Assembly: GCF_905475395.1 (NCBI RefSeq)
Contig: NC_058339.1
Location: 35,597,172-35,661,171 of the forward strand
Direction of reading: 5' to 3'
Length of the DNA stretch: 64,000 bases
From: Chrysoperla carnea
Lineage: Eukaryota; Arthropoda; Insecta; Neuroptera; Chrysopidae
Shown here: positions 8,318 to 20,110 of the stretch, one piece after another
Numbering within the stretch: the stretch's first letter is position 1
Layout of the letters: each line of letters starts with the position of its first letter
Position numbers and translations under genes: made by a program
The notes under the pieces: generated by a model
What the model was told of the DNA's origin: nothing
The model's input: only the letters and a program-made list of their open reading frames with translations
Databases searched by the model: none

Positions 8318-11057
8318 ATGTTTATGAAAATGGTGATAAAAAAATTATTGAAAAATATTGACTTCCTATATTTAAATATATTAATTAATTTAACATTAAT
8401 TAATGCACTACCACCATATGAAGTAATAATAAATAAAAAAGTATTACGATATGTTAATCTTCAAGATCAATGTGCATTTATTGAACATGAAATCTTATTC
8501 GAAAATGTTTCTAAACAAAATGTATCGGTTTATAAATTTGAGATTGAACCAAATGTACAACATTATAGATTTTCAGGTAATCATATTTATTTTATCGGAT
8601 ACAAAGACAACGTTCTTAAATTTGATTAAGTGATTGTAGATGATGATAAGTGATTCATTTCTAGGATATATTAATATATCTATCGATGGGATATAAAACG
8701 CTAAAATAAAAAAAAATAAAGGATGAAAATTTTCTACATGTTGCTTGATTTTCGAAATATCGAAGCCTGAAAGTGAAAGTATAGTAAATTATTGACACTA
8801 TTTCTAGAGACCACAATTGTGGTATCTAGAAATAGTATAATTAGATCGGGCACTAACAACACTAATCTCATAAAAAATTCAGATGATAGCCTGGATCTAA
8901 ATATCTTTTGTACTTGCTAACTGAACTAGTTTTAAGGATGGTGCGAGATTTCACTCTAACGCTGTTTACCTAAGATATATGTTGGTCCAGGTTCGGATTG
9001 TGTTTAAGAATAACTTGTACTTTTTTAGCAGAAATAAATTTTAACGAGTTGTATCCAAATTTTTAGAGTGATCGATTTTTAAGTAATAAATATTTTCTAA
9101 AGAAAAAAAATTTCGTACGTGTCTTTCTTTATTTGTTTGTTTATAATGTACCTTAATAATTTTAGTGTTTGCTGACAATTCCAAAGACGAATTAACGTAT
9201 CATAACATAAAAGATCAATATAAAAATAATACAATTGAATATTTACAAATAAAATTATTGAGACCACTTCAAAGTGGTGAAATTGGTAAAATTTACGTAC
9301 ATTTTATTCATATTTTGGCGACAAAACAAATTGATTTAATACCAAAAACAGAATATATAACTCGATTATATCCAGGAAATAAATATTTTTATTCAGCATA
9401 TAATACATTAATACAAAATACATTAGTTCATTATTTTCAACCGACTGATGATGAAAATGAATCTGAAAAATTTAATAGAACGTATGGACCATATAAATAT
9501 GTTGAAAGATATTCGTATGAACCAATTAATTTAGAATATACCTCGTTTGGTATGATTATTATTCAACACTATGATCGAGAAATTGATGCAAGCTCTATTT
9601 TTGGTAAAATTAAAATTACTGAGACTTTGGAAATAGTTAACAAAGGTAAGTATAATTGAAATATCTATATCCTGCTAATATAATATAAAATGTTTTTATC
9701 TACGCCCGTGAGAAAGAAGTTTTTTTCTCACTCAGTAAGCGTGGGAAAAGTAGCTCATTACGATAACGCATTATTTACATACTTCTGCGATTGTCCAACT
9801 CGTGCTACAAGTGCAAATTTCGCAGGCGTACGGTAATAATGCTGTTATCCCACTAGTATCGTAAATAACTATTGTATGCATACATGTAATAATTGAGTGT
9901 ATTATGTGCCTTTATTAAAAATGTTGTAATTTTTCTAGAACGTTCCACAATTTTCTAGAAACTGCTTTTATCGAACGTACCTCTTTAGAGCTTCTTTCTC
10001 TCACTTACAACCAAGGCCCTTCGCCAAGAACTGGAACAACTTTCTCCGAAAGTAACATTTCTTTAGTTGCCTTTTACTAAAAATTCTGTACTTTTTCTAA
10101 AACGTTCACAAAGTTTCTAGAAATTGTATTATCACTGAATATATCATTATAGCGCTTTCTCCCTGTCATGCCTAGCCTTCACCAAGAAGAATTGGAATAT
10201 TTTTCTTTAAAAGTGTTCCAGTTTTTTCTGGAATGTTTCAGAATTTTTTAGTAAGTTTCACAATGTCGCCTAATGGCTTTAATGGGTTAATAGTCCTTAC
10301 CAAATTATTTTAAATAAAAAATTAATAATGTCGTGTAATTTTTATACTATTTATAGGTCCTATTTTAGCCTGTACAGAGTTTCTTTATCTTATTCATTAA
10401 TTATTTTGGATTGTAGGTCCCAGGTCAAAGACATTCAATGTGGATTATAGAAATCCTGATTTAAATAGATTTATAAATTGGAAAATTCCAAAAAATAGTA
10501 CTGGAATAAAATATTACGATAATCTTGGCTATGTTAGTTTCGATCAGAGTTGGACGGATAAGGATCACGACTCAATTTCGTTAGAATTGCGATTACGTTA
10601 TCCGTTACTTGGAGGATGGAAAACATTTTTAACCTTAAGTTATGTGGTACCTTCAGATGATTACCTACTTTTTGACAGGATCTTGAACAAGTTTAGATTA
10701 AAAATGCCAATTATTAAAATTGAAGATAGCAAATGCTTAGTCTTGTTGTTATTTACGCGAGTTATACTTCCATCAAATTCAAAAATTTTGGCGATAAATG
10801 TGTTTGAGAAAAGTAAAATTCATAAAGTTTATAAAACCTTAAAGCACGACACAATTCCTGCATTGTTATTTATGCCGCCAAGACAAGTGGTTAAATTTTT
10901 TGCAAAAAATTTATTAACAGTAGATAATACAGAATTTTTAATTAGTTATTATTCAGATATTCAATTATGGTATGTTGGTTGGAATTTCTCATGTGCAATA
11001 GGAATCATTTTCCTAATTGTTATAATTTCATGTCATATTTTTGGTGATTCTATGTAG
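8318..11057 (+). CDS. Divergent ribophorin I / OST1-like protein
   Basis: Homologue of ribophorin I, the large luminal subunit of oligosaccharyltransferase, which N-glycosylates proteins in the ER. Exons are 8318-8576, 9166-9645 and 10417-11057, phases 1 and 1, for 459 residues. Residues 1 to about 30 form a signal peptide (NIDFLYLNILINLTLINA). Family landmarks are GNKYFYSAY (157), YGPYKYVERYS (193) and RYPLLGGWKT (about 307-316), followed by VVPSDDYL. A single transmembrane segment lies near 432-452 and the protein stops seven residues later. Animal ribophorin I is around 600 residues, with a cytosolic C-terminal domain that is missing here; yeast Ost1 also lacks it. Overall identity looks low for such a conserved protein, so I infer a fast-evolving paralogue rather than the housekeeping gene. 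The ORF is open throughout with clean splice sites, arguing against a pseudogene. AATAAA-like signals follow at about 11090. Confidence 0.85.
8797..8836. repeat. 40-bp near-perfect palindrome in intron 1 of the ribophorin-like gene
   Basis: Two 20-bp halves meet at CAATTG with no loop and match at 19 of 20 positions. The left half begins ACTATTTCTAGA and the right half ends TCTAGAAATAGT. It could be a protein-binding dyad, a pre-miRNA-like stem (short) or the fused ends of an excised element. Confidence 0.75.
9925..10255. repeat. Diverged tandem repeat with heat-shock-element-like cores, intron 2
   Basis: Two ~160-bp units and a shorter third one are recognisable. Each starts with a core of alternating TTC/GAA: TTCTAGAACGTTC at 9933-9945, TTCTAAAACGTTC at 10095-10107 and TTCTGGAATGTTTCAGAA near 10226. 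The later parts also match (CTTTCTC...CTTCGCCAAGAA versus CTTTCTC...CTTCACCAAGAA). The first core fits the three-unit HSE consensus exactly. Whether this is regulatory or just a satellite-like repeat is open. Confidence 0.55.
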
Positions 11058-12403
11058 TAATAATTCATATTTTGTAAAAATAGATTATAATAAAAATAAA
11101 TAAATTTTAAAATGTAAATAGTGTTTTTAAAATCTTTATTGCTAAAAAGTAAAAACGGAACTCTTATTATTTATCTTATTATTATTATATTGCCATCTCG
11201 TTACGACTCCTACTAATACAATTAAAATTTTCTTCGCAAAAACAATTCTCATAGCTATTCAACCTTTCTTAAAAAATAACGTTTAAGAATGACACCTCCT
11301 AGCCCTCTTTCGCTCCTCAATCTACCTTTTTGACCACATTACTCCCAAATTATTAAGGAAATTTTCTTCGCTGCAAAATATTTGTAAAGCAAGCTTTTTT
11401 CATTATTTTTTCATTCTTTTTCCATCATTTTACCCCTTTGCATCAGAGCTTGCATTATTTGTTGTAATATATCGTATGTAATCTTTTTCACCCCTTTAGG
11501 GGTTTATTTTCAAAAAATAAAGTAGCCTATCTTCATTCCTGCGATTCAAGATATTCTCATACCAAATGTTATCAAAGTCGAATAATTCTACTGTTAGGCC
11601 ATGAAAGCCAAGCAGACAGATAGACAAGTAGAATTACTTTCGCATTTATAATAGTTAGGATTTGTATAAAGCATTTTAAATTTGCATTATTGGTTAATAG
11701 GTTATTTTTGCCCAATTTTTTTCTTCTGTGCTTTTTTTAATTAAATTCCAAATGTAAAAAATTAAATAGTTTATTAACATTAAAATTTAAAATATAAATA
11801 TAAACATTCAAATATACATTATTTTTCAAAAAAAAAAAAGAAACAGATCAGTACAGAAGTGTTTTATTTATGGGAAAATAACATACGATAAGATAAATAT
11901 TTTAATGATTTATTGCCGAAAACGTAGCTCATAATCTCTCAATCGTTTCGATTTCTATTTACCAAGATACACTTTTTAGTAAATTAGAGAAAATAGATTT
12001 TTTTTTTAAATGTTCTGTTTCAGTTCTGTATTTCAGTCATTTTTTTTTCTTTTTTGTTAGCTTTAAGTACCCTTCGAATTAGATAATTCCAGTTTTTCGA
12101 TAAATGTTTTTGAATTATTTTGGAAAAATCAGCCATTTTTCACTTCAATTTCATTTAAATTCTTTATATCTCATAAATTAGCCATTTCAAGGAAAAATTA
12201 TATCTATAGAACATTTTTTGCTTAAAGAATTAGTTCTTCGTTTTATCGATTTTATCTCGATTTTCAATTATTCTCATCTAAGAATATGTAATACCTACCC
12301 TTCAAGTGTGAAGTGTGAGTGACATTTTGTTCAGTTTTTAAAGAATTTTCAATCCATCAACATTAAAACAATTGAGTGATTAATCCTACGTTTAATAGAC
12401 TGA
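11058..12403. other. Intergenic, convergent 3' ends
   Basis: No gene seen between the ribophorin-like stop and the stop of the minus-strand Ig/FN3 gene. The stretch 11280-11650 contains a CACCCCTTTAGGGGT sequence and downstream text reminiscent of 3' tails of insect LINEs, but no coding remnant. The remainder is AT-rich and should contain the 3' UTR of the Ig/FN3 gene. Confidence 0.4.
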
Positions 12404-15400
12404 TTAAGTATTTTTCTTTTGCTTTAACCATGATGGTATATATGGAGATAATTCATCACTTAGTTGTCTATAAACCATTAATATTAATATCGGTATTGCT
12501 AATCTTGCATCATGGAATAAATATAACCAACATGCCACAATAAACATGGCGACGTCTGTTAAATAATTGACAGTTGATCGAACTTTAATTTCTGCTTGAA
12601 TTAATTGATCTTGTTCTAATTTATCTACGCTTGTTTGTTTTTCACGTTGTATACTTTTAGAGGTTGATGCTGGAGGCGAATAGGTTTCTTTTGGTTGTGT
12701 ATCTTTTAATTTAAGTGGACGTATTTGAGAAGTATTATTTGGTGGTTGTTTACTTAATTCTAATGGATTCTTTAGTTTTCTGTTTAATGAGTTTCGTTGA
12801 AGTCTTGTAGTAAGCGATTCTTCACTTGATTCAATTGGTTTTCTTCTAAGTTTTGTGCTAATCGATTCCTCACTAGATTCAATTGGTTTTCGTTTAAGTT
12901 TTGTGCTAATTGATTCTTCACTAGAATCAATTTGTTTCCTCAATTGTTTCGGTTTTCTGGTGAGTAATTCTTCATTAATTTGTCGTCTAGATGGTTGTTT
13001 AAACTTGTTATTAATAGATTCTTCACTTGATTCAATTGGTTTGCGTATGGGTTTCAATTTAGCTGTAATTGATTCTTCGCTTGATTGATTTTTGTATAAA
13101 CTTTTATCAACACTATTAGATGACGAATATTGCGATAATTTACTAACGGGTGATATAGGTCTACTAGAAACACTAGAAACTTCGGAATTTGTCTCATCAC
13201 CATCGTTTTGTGATTCTGCTGCTTTCTTCAAAGCCTCCGTATTCAAATATAAGGGTTTTTGTGGTTTTTTAACTTGACCATATTCTCGTACAATGTCTGT
13301 GTAATGATCAATGGCCACTCTAGTTTCTTCTAATGAATTTTTTCGTGATTCTGCTCGTTTCATCTGTGCGGCTTCAGCTGCAGTTATAATAATTGTAGGT
13401 TGTGGTTTAACGTCATCTTTGGATTTATCTTTACTTGATTTTTTAATCCTTAAATGACTTAGAGAACCAGCAATATTTTTAAGCAAACCAGTTTCTTTTG
13501 TTGGTATATTTTTACGTTGTGGTTTGTCCGGTATATTCTTTTTGCTTAGTTCATCGGAGTTATCTTTTTTCTTTAAAATTGGTTTAGGGATAAAGTTTGG
13601 ATCTGGTAATGGTGTCGGTTTATTCAATATTTCAAATGGCACATCTGTTGGATCTGATTTATTTGGCACCACTGGTTGAGAAATCATTAATCTTGGATGA
13701 TATGTTTCCTCTTCTTGAGGCGCAATGATTTCTGTATGCTCTTCTTCTCTCAACCATGGTCGATCGTCGTCAGATGATTCTTCATCTTCAATATCTTCTT
13801 CGGGTTCTTCTGTTTCTATTACTTCTTCTTCTTCCCATTTATCTTCGGGGGCTATATCAATTTTCTTCTTCTCCTCTTGACTATTTTGCTTGGTCATTTT
13901 TGCTCGAACTTGTTCAAATAGTTGTTCTTCCATTTCTTCTGATTCGGATCTTTGCCGAATCATTGGTGCTTTTAGCCGACCTTGATTTACTTGTAATTTT
14001 TCCTCATGAATTTTAACCTCTTTTAAATTTTCAGCGGATGATGATTGTTCGCTGATTGTTTGTGCCTTTTGTTGGGCATTCCAACTTAATCGTCGTTGCC
14101 ATAGCATTTGTTGGGATATTCCACTACCAGATAATCTTCTTCGAAGTGAATGTTTCCTTTCTAATAATTCCAATTCGTCGCTTTCAATTTTGATAGTAGG
14201 TATTTCTGTTGATTGGCGTCGACTTCCTATACTAATTGTATCGTATTCCTTTGGTTGAAGTTTTAATTGACTTGTATTTGACATTGTTTCAGCTTGTTCA
14301 TTTTGGGTTGCCTCGTAAAAACGCATCATAGCACGTTCATGTAATAATTCACTGGAACTTACAGCATAACGTAAAGATCCTAAGAATGGAGGTTCAAAAC
14401 CTAGCTCAGGCGCTGATAATGACATTGGCGGTGCTACTCCTTCACTAAATTCAATGTTAATATTTGATATGCTTCCACCTAGAAAAAATTAAGGAAAATT
14501 AACTCCGAAATAAATCAGTTAATGATAAAAGTAAATGTAATTTGGTACCTTTTCTATTGTTGGCAGACTTATTGTTATTTGGCAACAATACTAGCATGAA
14601 TTCAGAACTTCCATGCAATATATCGTCATTACGAGGTGATTCTAGGGTTGTGTTAATTTTTGGGTTTTGTTCATTGAAAATTGGCTGAATTATATTATTA
14701 TTAATTTTTGGAGGTAGTGCCATAGCTTCTATTTTGGAATCATTTTGAATTGTTATTTCAGGTGATTTATTTATTACTTCTCTCTTGACAGGTTTTGTTG
14801 TAGTTCCATAGGACAATTCTCGCACAACAGAGGATCGATCGAAGTAATTATTTGGTATAGGATTATTTATCGGAATATCTCTTCGTCGAGCTATAGGAGA
14901 TGGATCTGGCGTGATTGATGGAGTTTTCATCTTATTACCACGGCTAGGTCTTACAGGTTCATTTGGACTTGGGCTTGTCGGGCGACTGTTCAGTGAACTT
15001 TTTGAAGATGCCACTGACATACTTGTTTTTTGTATCTTTGGTGGTTTAACATCTTCAACATTTTCAAGTACTTCTCGTGGCATACTTTTACTACGTGGTG
15101 GCGGTTGTAGTAAACCTCTTTTTGGGTCTGGAATAAATATTGTTTCCGATTCTTCACTGGGATCACTCATACCATACGGATTTTCTGCTTTTATTCGAAA
15201 ACGGTATTCCGATCCTTCAATTAAATCGCCTAGAGTTGTGCTAAGTTTTCTGCTTGTGCCAGCCTTTAACCAAACATTCCAGCCTACACGATAGTATTCA
15301 ATAATGTAATTACCAATTTTACACCCTCCATCGTCTTCAGGTGCACTCCAAGTTAACGTAGCTGATTTACCTAATGACATAACCGTAACTTTACCCGGTG

Positions 15401-17533
15401 GCGTTGGTCGGTCTGTCACGGTTACCAAAAATGTAGCGGTATGTTCACCTAATTTATTTACAGCTCTAACTTGATATTCACCACGATCTACACGTTTGGC
15501 ATTTTTTACTTTAACAGCAGATGTTTTATCAACATTTATTACCTCATAACGTGGATCATTGGCAATACTTTCACCGTTATGACTCCAGAAAATTTCTGGT
15601 GCTGGTTTTCCAGCAACTGAAACTTTCAATCGTATCATTTCATCCAATTCAAATAATAATCCATCTTCATAATTTTTAGGTAATCGAATTCTCGGTGGTG
15701 CTTCAACTTTTAAATTAGCTTTGGTGGTCACATGACCAGCTTTGTTTGTGGCTGTGCATTTAATTTCGCCTTCATCGACCAATGACGTTTGATAAATAAT
15801 TAACAAGCTTTGCCCATTCTCAGTTAAAATTCGTGTTCGTCGACTACTAAAGATCTCAAAGCCATCTTTGTACCAACTAACAGTGGGTGTTGGAATTCCC
15901 GACATTTGTACTAAAAATTCTACTTTTTCATTTTCCAAAGCGGTTGTATCTTGTAATTGTGTTGTAAATCGAGGTGCTATTATGATATTACGTTGCAAAG
16001 TAACTGTTAATGGTTCAGACAATTCACTGGGTTCCGAAGCATCCACGGCATTGTGGGCAATCACTCGAAATTGATACCGCCAACCAGGCTCCAAACCACT
16101 CATTGACAACTCACATTTTCCCACTAAACCTGGAGTTGCACGTACCCAATGTGGTGAGCCTGTACGTTTATGTTCAACAACATAACCAATTATTGGGGAC
16201 CCACCATCGGATATTGGTCGGTCCCATCGTAATGTGACTACATCGGGATCTAAGTTTGGCGGCCCAGCTACGAGTTGTGGACGACCAGGTGGAAAGGGTT
16301 TATCTGGAAACAAATGAATATGTGAATTGGAAATAAACACAGTTACAAGATGAACACAAAATTAGATATGGCTCAATTTGGTAAAAAATATGCTTTTCAC
16401 ATGAGTAAATGTTCAAGAAAAAACCACGCCTCTACATTTCACCAAAAATTAAATTTGGCGATTTTATAATTGATAAACTCGCATGTGTGACTTTGGATTT
16501 TTATCTAGATACCTATATTACATACACAGGATTTCTAGCGTAAAATATTTATATATTAAATGTTCTGGTCAGTTATTTGGTGGCTCTAGTATATATCTTA
16601 AATAAATCACAAATTGTTCTCCAAATTCAGATCAATTTCAATGCATGGGATCCTCTATCTATATGTTATATATATATATCTATGCCATATTATGACGACA
16701 GTGCTCGTATAACCTTAATGTCAAATATAAGACAATATGGCAACTTTTCTTTCTAGTTTAGAAACTAACAGCAAACAGACAATTTAAAGACATAAATACA
16801 TGTTAACACAGTATATACACAGAAAGAAAAAAATGATTACTGATAAGAAATAAAATAAATAATGAGGGTAATGTGCCTGGTTATTTGCTGAATATGGACG
16901 AGATTTTTCTTTTAAAAGTGATACCTAAGGAAAATCGATGGAAAAAAATACTATCGAAAGAATGTTACAAACAATTTAATACTTTGGTTCTATTAGAATA
17001 AGAAAAAAAGAGGCCGCTATAATGAAATTTAATTTTTTTAATTGTATGGTTTAAGAATGCCCTTATTAATTATAAGGGGGTTTTGATGAATAAAATCGCA
17101 AATTTTACATTTGCTACGGAAAATTCAGGGAAATATTTCGAACAATTCAAAATACATTACAGTTTATTAATTTTTTATTAATTTACACAATAGCAAAGCA
17201 TTTAATACGATAAACGAGCTCTGTGATATCTATGTTGTAATCCCGAAATAAAACATTTAAAAATTGTTTGGCACTGAATATAAACTTCACTTCACATGTG
17301 TAGTAATAAACCGAGATATCTATCTCATTTGCTCTCATTGTATTTGATATACATGATATAAAAATAACTTTTTATTTAAAATCATTTGTAATAATACTTC
17401 AAAAGAAAATTCCCAATTTTTATTTGATTTCAAAAAAAGGAAAAATTTATTATTGCTTACCAGCTGCTTTCCAATGTACAGTTTTTTTATTGGAACGTGA
17501 TCGTGGAGCTGTTTTACCCGATGTATTCCCCAT
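12404..17533 (-). CDS. FN3-Ig-Ig-FN3 protein with long disordered region and C-terminal membrane hairpin
   Basis: Complete three-exon gene: 17533-17461, 16303-14549 and 14478-12404 (phases 1 and 1), 1300 residues. Exon 1 encodes MGNTSGKTAPRSRSNKK, which fits an N-myristoylation consensus (Gly2). Domains: FN3 about 27-118, Ig 128-217 (WYKDG, ATNKAGH), Ig 225-315 (IFWSHNG, RAVNKLGEH), FN3 321-412 (TLTWSAPEDDGG, YRFRIKAENPYG). They are of the titin/myosin-binding-protein style, so a role in muscle or the cytoskeleton is inferred. Residues 415-1240 are low-complexity, with an acidic block near 815-860 and tandem SSEES repeats near 1073-1173. Residues ~1250-1285 form two closely spaced hydrophobic segments (VAMFIVACWLYLF, LAIPILILMVY), suggesting a membrane hairpin or tail anchor near the sarcoplasmic reticulum. 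I recall a Drosophila protein of similar architecture (possibly CG14964) but cannot confirm orthology. The donor of exon 2 is GTACCA, weaker than the others. Confidence 0.88.
12790..13090 (-). repeat. Tandem SSEES coding repeats
   Basis: Within the last exon of the Ig/FN3 gene the unit KPIESSEESISTKLKR recurs about six times with drift (SSEESITAKL, SSEESINNKF, SSEESISTKL twice, SSEESLTTRL, and a worn copy INEELLTRKP). Each unit pairs an acidic Ser-rich core, a good casein-kinase-2-like context, with a basic tail. The repeat is visible at DNA level as well, so copy number may vary. Confidence 0.8.
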
Positions 17534-17680
17534 TTTTTATAATGGAGTATTATTAATAAATAAATATCACGTTCGTTTTCGTCGTATGGTCGTCTTCGCC
17601 GCCGGTGATCACTACTTTAATCACTAACTTAACGGCGTCGCGTCTGATGTTATTTGTCGACGACGTGGATCCCCAATATA

Positions 17681-17686
17681 GACTGA
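17681..17686 (-). promoter_or_regulatory. Possible initiator (TCAGTC) of the Ig/FN3 gene
   Basis: On the minus strand TCAGTC lies 150 bp upstream of the start codon, matching the arthropod initiator TCAGTY. The 17546-17720 stretch is unusually rich in CpG for this window (TCGTCGAC, CGGCGTCGCG), as expected for a promoter and 5' leader. No TATA box or exact DPE was found. Confidence 0.3.
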
Positions 17687-17720
17687 CACAAGCACTGAAC
17701 ACATAAGCGAACGTTTTGTT

Positions 17721-18270
17721 ATGAATGGCGCTGAAGTTATTCGAACATAACACTATAAATTTTTAATGCTTTTTTACACTTTTTTTTTTTAATGAAAGAT
17801 CCATTAAATTTTCTAACAATTAAGTTGTCTTTTTAACAAATCATATTTAACTACTGTTTTGGTTTTGTCTTTTTTTCAAGGTATTATTTAATTGTTAAAT
17901 CGAAAGCTACCGAAAACGTTGCCAAAATAAATAGTTAAAATAGATAAAAGTAAATGTACATTATTTTGGTCGTTTGCTTGTAGTTAAAAGTATTTGTCAA
18001 TAATTAAAATATGTTTGTAGCCAAGAGTCTGATAAATTAATGAAGTATTACCTATTCAACCTATTGTGATGTAGGTAATTTCGAATTTGTATTGTAATGT
18101 GTCAGAAAAATTCTTAAAATATTTTTCAGATTATTTGACTTTTAAATGGATCCATTCAAAATTTGTATTCTAAATTCTCATAATAAAATAGAAAAAAATT
18201 AATTAACTTTTTCAATAATTTTTTTGTTTAATTATTTTCGCTAAAAATAATTTGTTAAAGAAAAAAGAAA
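17721..18270. other. Intergenic, no gene seen
   Basis: AT-rich sequence upstream of the Ig/FN3 promoter, without a coding frame or recognised repeat. Confidence 0.4.
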
Positions 18271-18275
18271 TATAA

Positions 18276-18700
18276 TGGTACAGGAGCTCGCAACGTCGGC
18301 AAAAAAAGAATTTTATTATTGCTGATTTTATGATATGTTGTTCCCCTTGCCCGTTCTGTTAGAGCTTGGGTCGTCTGGCTGCCGGAAGTGGTTGCGTTTA
18401 GTACTGCGCAGCCTAAATGTACAGGTCAACGTTTTTCAACGTTTAGCAAACGAATTATCGTCTGGCAAATTAATTTTAGGTTTTTGTATACTTAAATAAC
18501 ATAATATTAAAATTACAGACATAATAAAATTATTTTAAAATTTAGTATTATGACCTGTACATTTAGGCTGCGCAGTACTAAACGCAACCACTTCCGGCAG
18601 CCAGACCGCCCAAGCTCTAACAGAAAGGGCAAGGGGAACAACATTTCATAAAATCAGCAATAATGAAATTCTCTCTCGAAAACGTTGCGAGCTCCTATAC
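18276..18700. mobile_element. Foldback element with ~150-bp inverted arms
   Basis: The left arm, 18276-18427, and right arm, 18551-18700, are inverted copies sharing GGAGCTCGCAACG, TTGTTCCCCTTGCCC, GCCGGAAGTGGTTGCG and AGTACTGCGCAGCC. The loop is about 120 bp and AT-rich. TATAA flanks both sides (18271-18275 and 18701-18705), a likely target duplication. Arm divergence is only a few percent, so insertion is fairly recent. No protein is encoded. Confidence 0.85.
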
Positions 18701-19025
18701 TATAACATTGGTCAACAAAATTTGATTTTTTTTTGGTATTATTGATGCGATAGAATATTTTTTTATAGATTTTGGAGTGCTGAATTTGAATTTGCCATCA
18801 GAATATTTCTAATAGGTATGGTTGTCGAAATATTTTTACCTAAAAATTTAAAAAGTCCGTTTTTTGAATAGATTCGAAATTCCGTAACAGTATTATGTAA
18901 TGTTTTTCTCGTATGAAAATTGGAAGCAATCCTTTTCTCTCCCTCTCCCTTTACAATAGTTTTTGAATCTTTCCGATATCTCTTTTGCTCTTCGAGAAAT
19001 CATATGATGATATTTATTATAGTTA

Positions 19026-19290
19026 AAAACAAGTGAAAATAAACAATTGACTGAGTTAATTGTTGAAATACCATGTATAGACAGTGTTGATGACGCATCG
19101 TTTGTTTTTTGACGTCACGTAAATAAAGAAAGATATCCACTCTTAGCCACACACACATAACCGATATTCCCATATTAATACATGCTATAAAATTTGCACC
19201 TAATTAGCGCCCTCGTGGGTAAACAAGGATGTTAACAAAAAAATGTTTTAAACAAAAGTAGTTAAAATGTTTTAAACATAAGAAGTTTAG
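19026..19290 (+). mobile_element. Rep-A, 5' part
   Basis: Start of the ~550-bp Rep-A family: ACAAGTGAAAATAAACAATT, GAGTTAATTGTTGAAATACC, then a match to other copies through GGGTAAACAAGGATGTTAAC. The second half is missing. This copy carries a perfect TGACGTCA at 19110-19117. Confidence 0.65.
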
Positions 19291-19929
19291 AGTAGTATAC
19301 ATTTTAACTTTTGACAAAAAATGAGGGTATGCCAGGTCTTTCTGAATTACACGACATTCTTTTAGATATGAGTTCGCTGACTGTTCTGGTTAAAAGAATT
19401 AACAAAAATTTCATATCGACATCTAAAATTTTGTACTTAAGCACTGCCATTGGTGCATAAAAAGCTAATTTTTTAATTCTATATTATTTTTAGTTTCGTG
19501 ATCCAAAAAATTAATTTGGCTAATTTGTCTTTATTTAAGAACTATTTTCGCTGTTTACCATGCTTTTATTTCGAGATTTTACATATATCTCAACCCTCAA
19601 CATACAGATGTTGCATGGTTTATACAGAAAATATGTCGGTCGAGAATTTTAATTTCTTGTATGCTTTATGTGTAACAAAAAAAAAGTAAGTTAAGTGATG
19701 ATAATTACAAATTTTGGTATGTATAATTTTGAGTGTTCCGTACCAAAAAATAACAACAGACTGAAGTTAAATTATCATAACATTTCCATTAATTACCAAA
19801 ACCAGAAGGAAGAAATTAATATCATAAATAATAATTTAAAAAAGTTCTATTAATATATTTTTTATATTTATTATCTTTGAAAAACTAGATAATTTAAATA
19901 AATAAAAAGTTATTTTAATTTTTGTCGGG
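19291..19929. other. Intergenic, no gene seen
   Basis: Simple AT-rich DNA; the open frame near 19500 has no recognisable protein and ends in a poly-A run. Confidence 0.4.
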
Positions 19930-20110
19930 ACGCCTAGGGTAGCGGGTTCGATTCCCGCCGTCGCAATTAAAATTAATTTAATTAACAGTTGTGACTAATT
20001 GGTGTAGTGCATGGTATATGCATGAAGGAGGTGCACTCAGCCGCTGAAAATATTTTAGGAGCTGATAAATGAAATTATCAGCAGAAAAGGTGGTAAAACA
20101 CATATATGGT
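19930..20110 (+). mobile_element. tRNA-like SINE, family B copy 1
   Basis: Begins with a tRNA 3' half: AGCGGGTTCGATTCCCGCC contains a full pol III B box and a T-arm stem. A 150-bp body shared with 27582-27765 follows (TGCATGGTATATGCATGAAG, GGTGCACTC, GAGCTGATAAATGAAATTAT). The A box is missing, so this is a 5'-truncated copy. Confidence 0.65.

Noticed and set aside
16670-16682. TATATATATA near the Ig/FN3 exon 2, as a promoter
   Set aside because: Simple AT microsatellite inside the intron; the exon 1 join at 17461 places the promoter further upstream.
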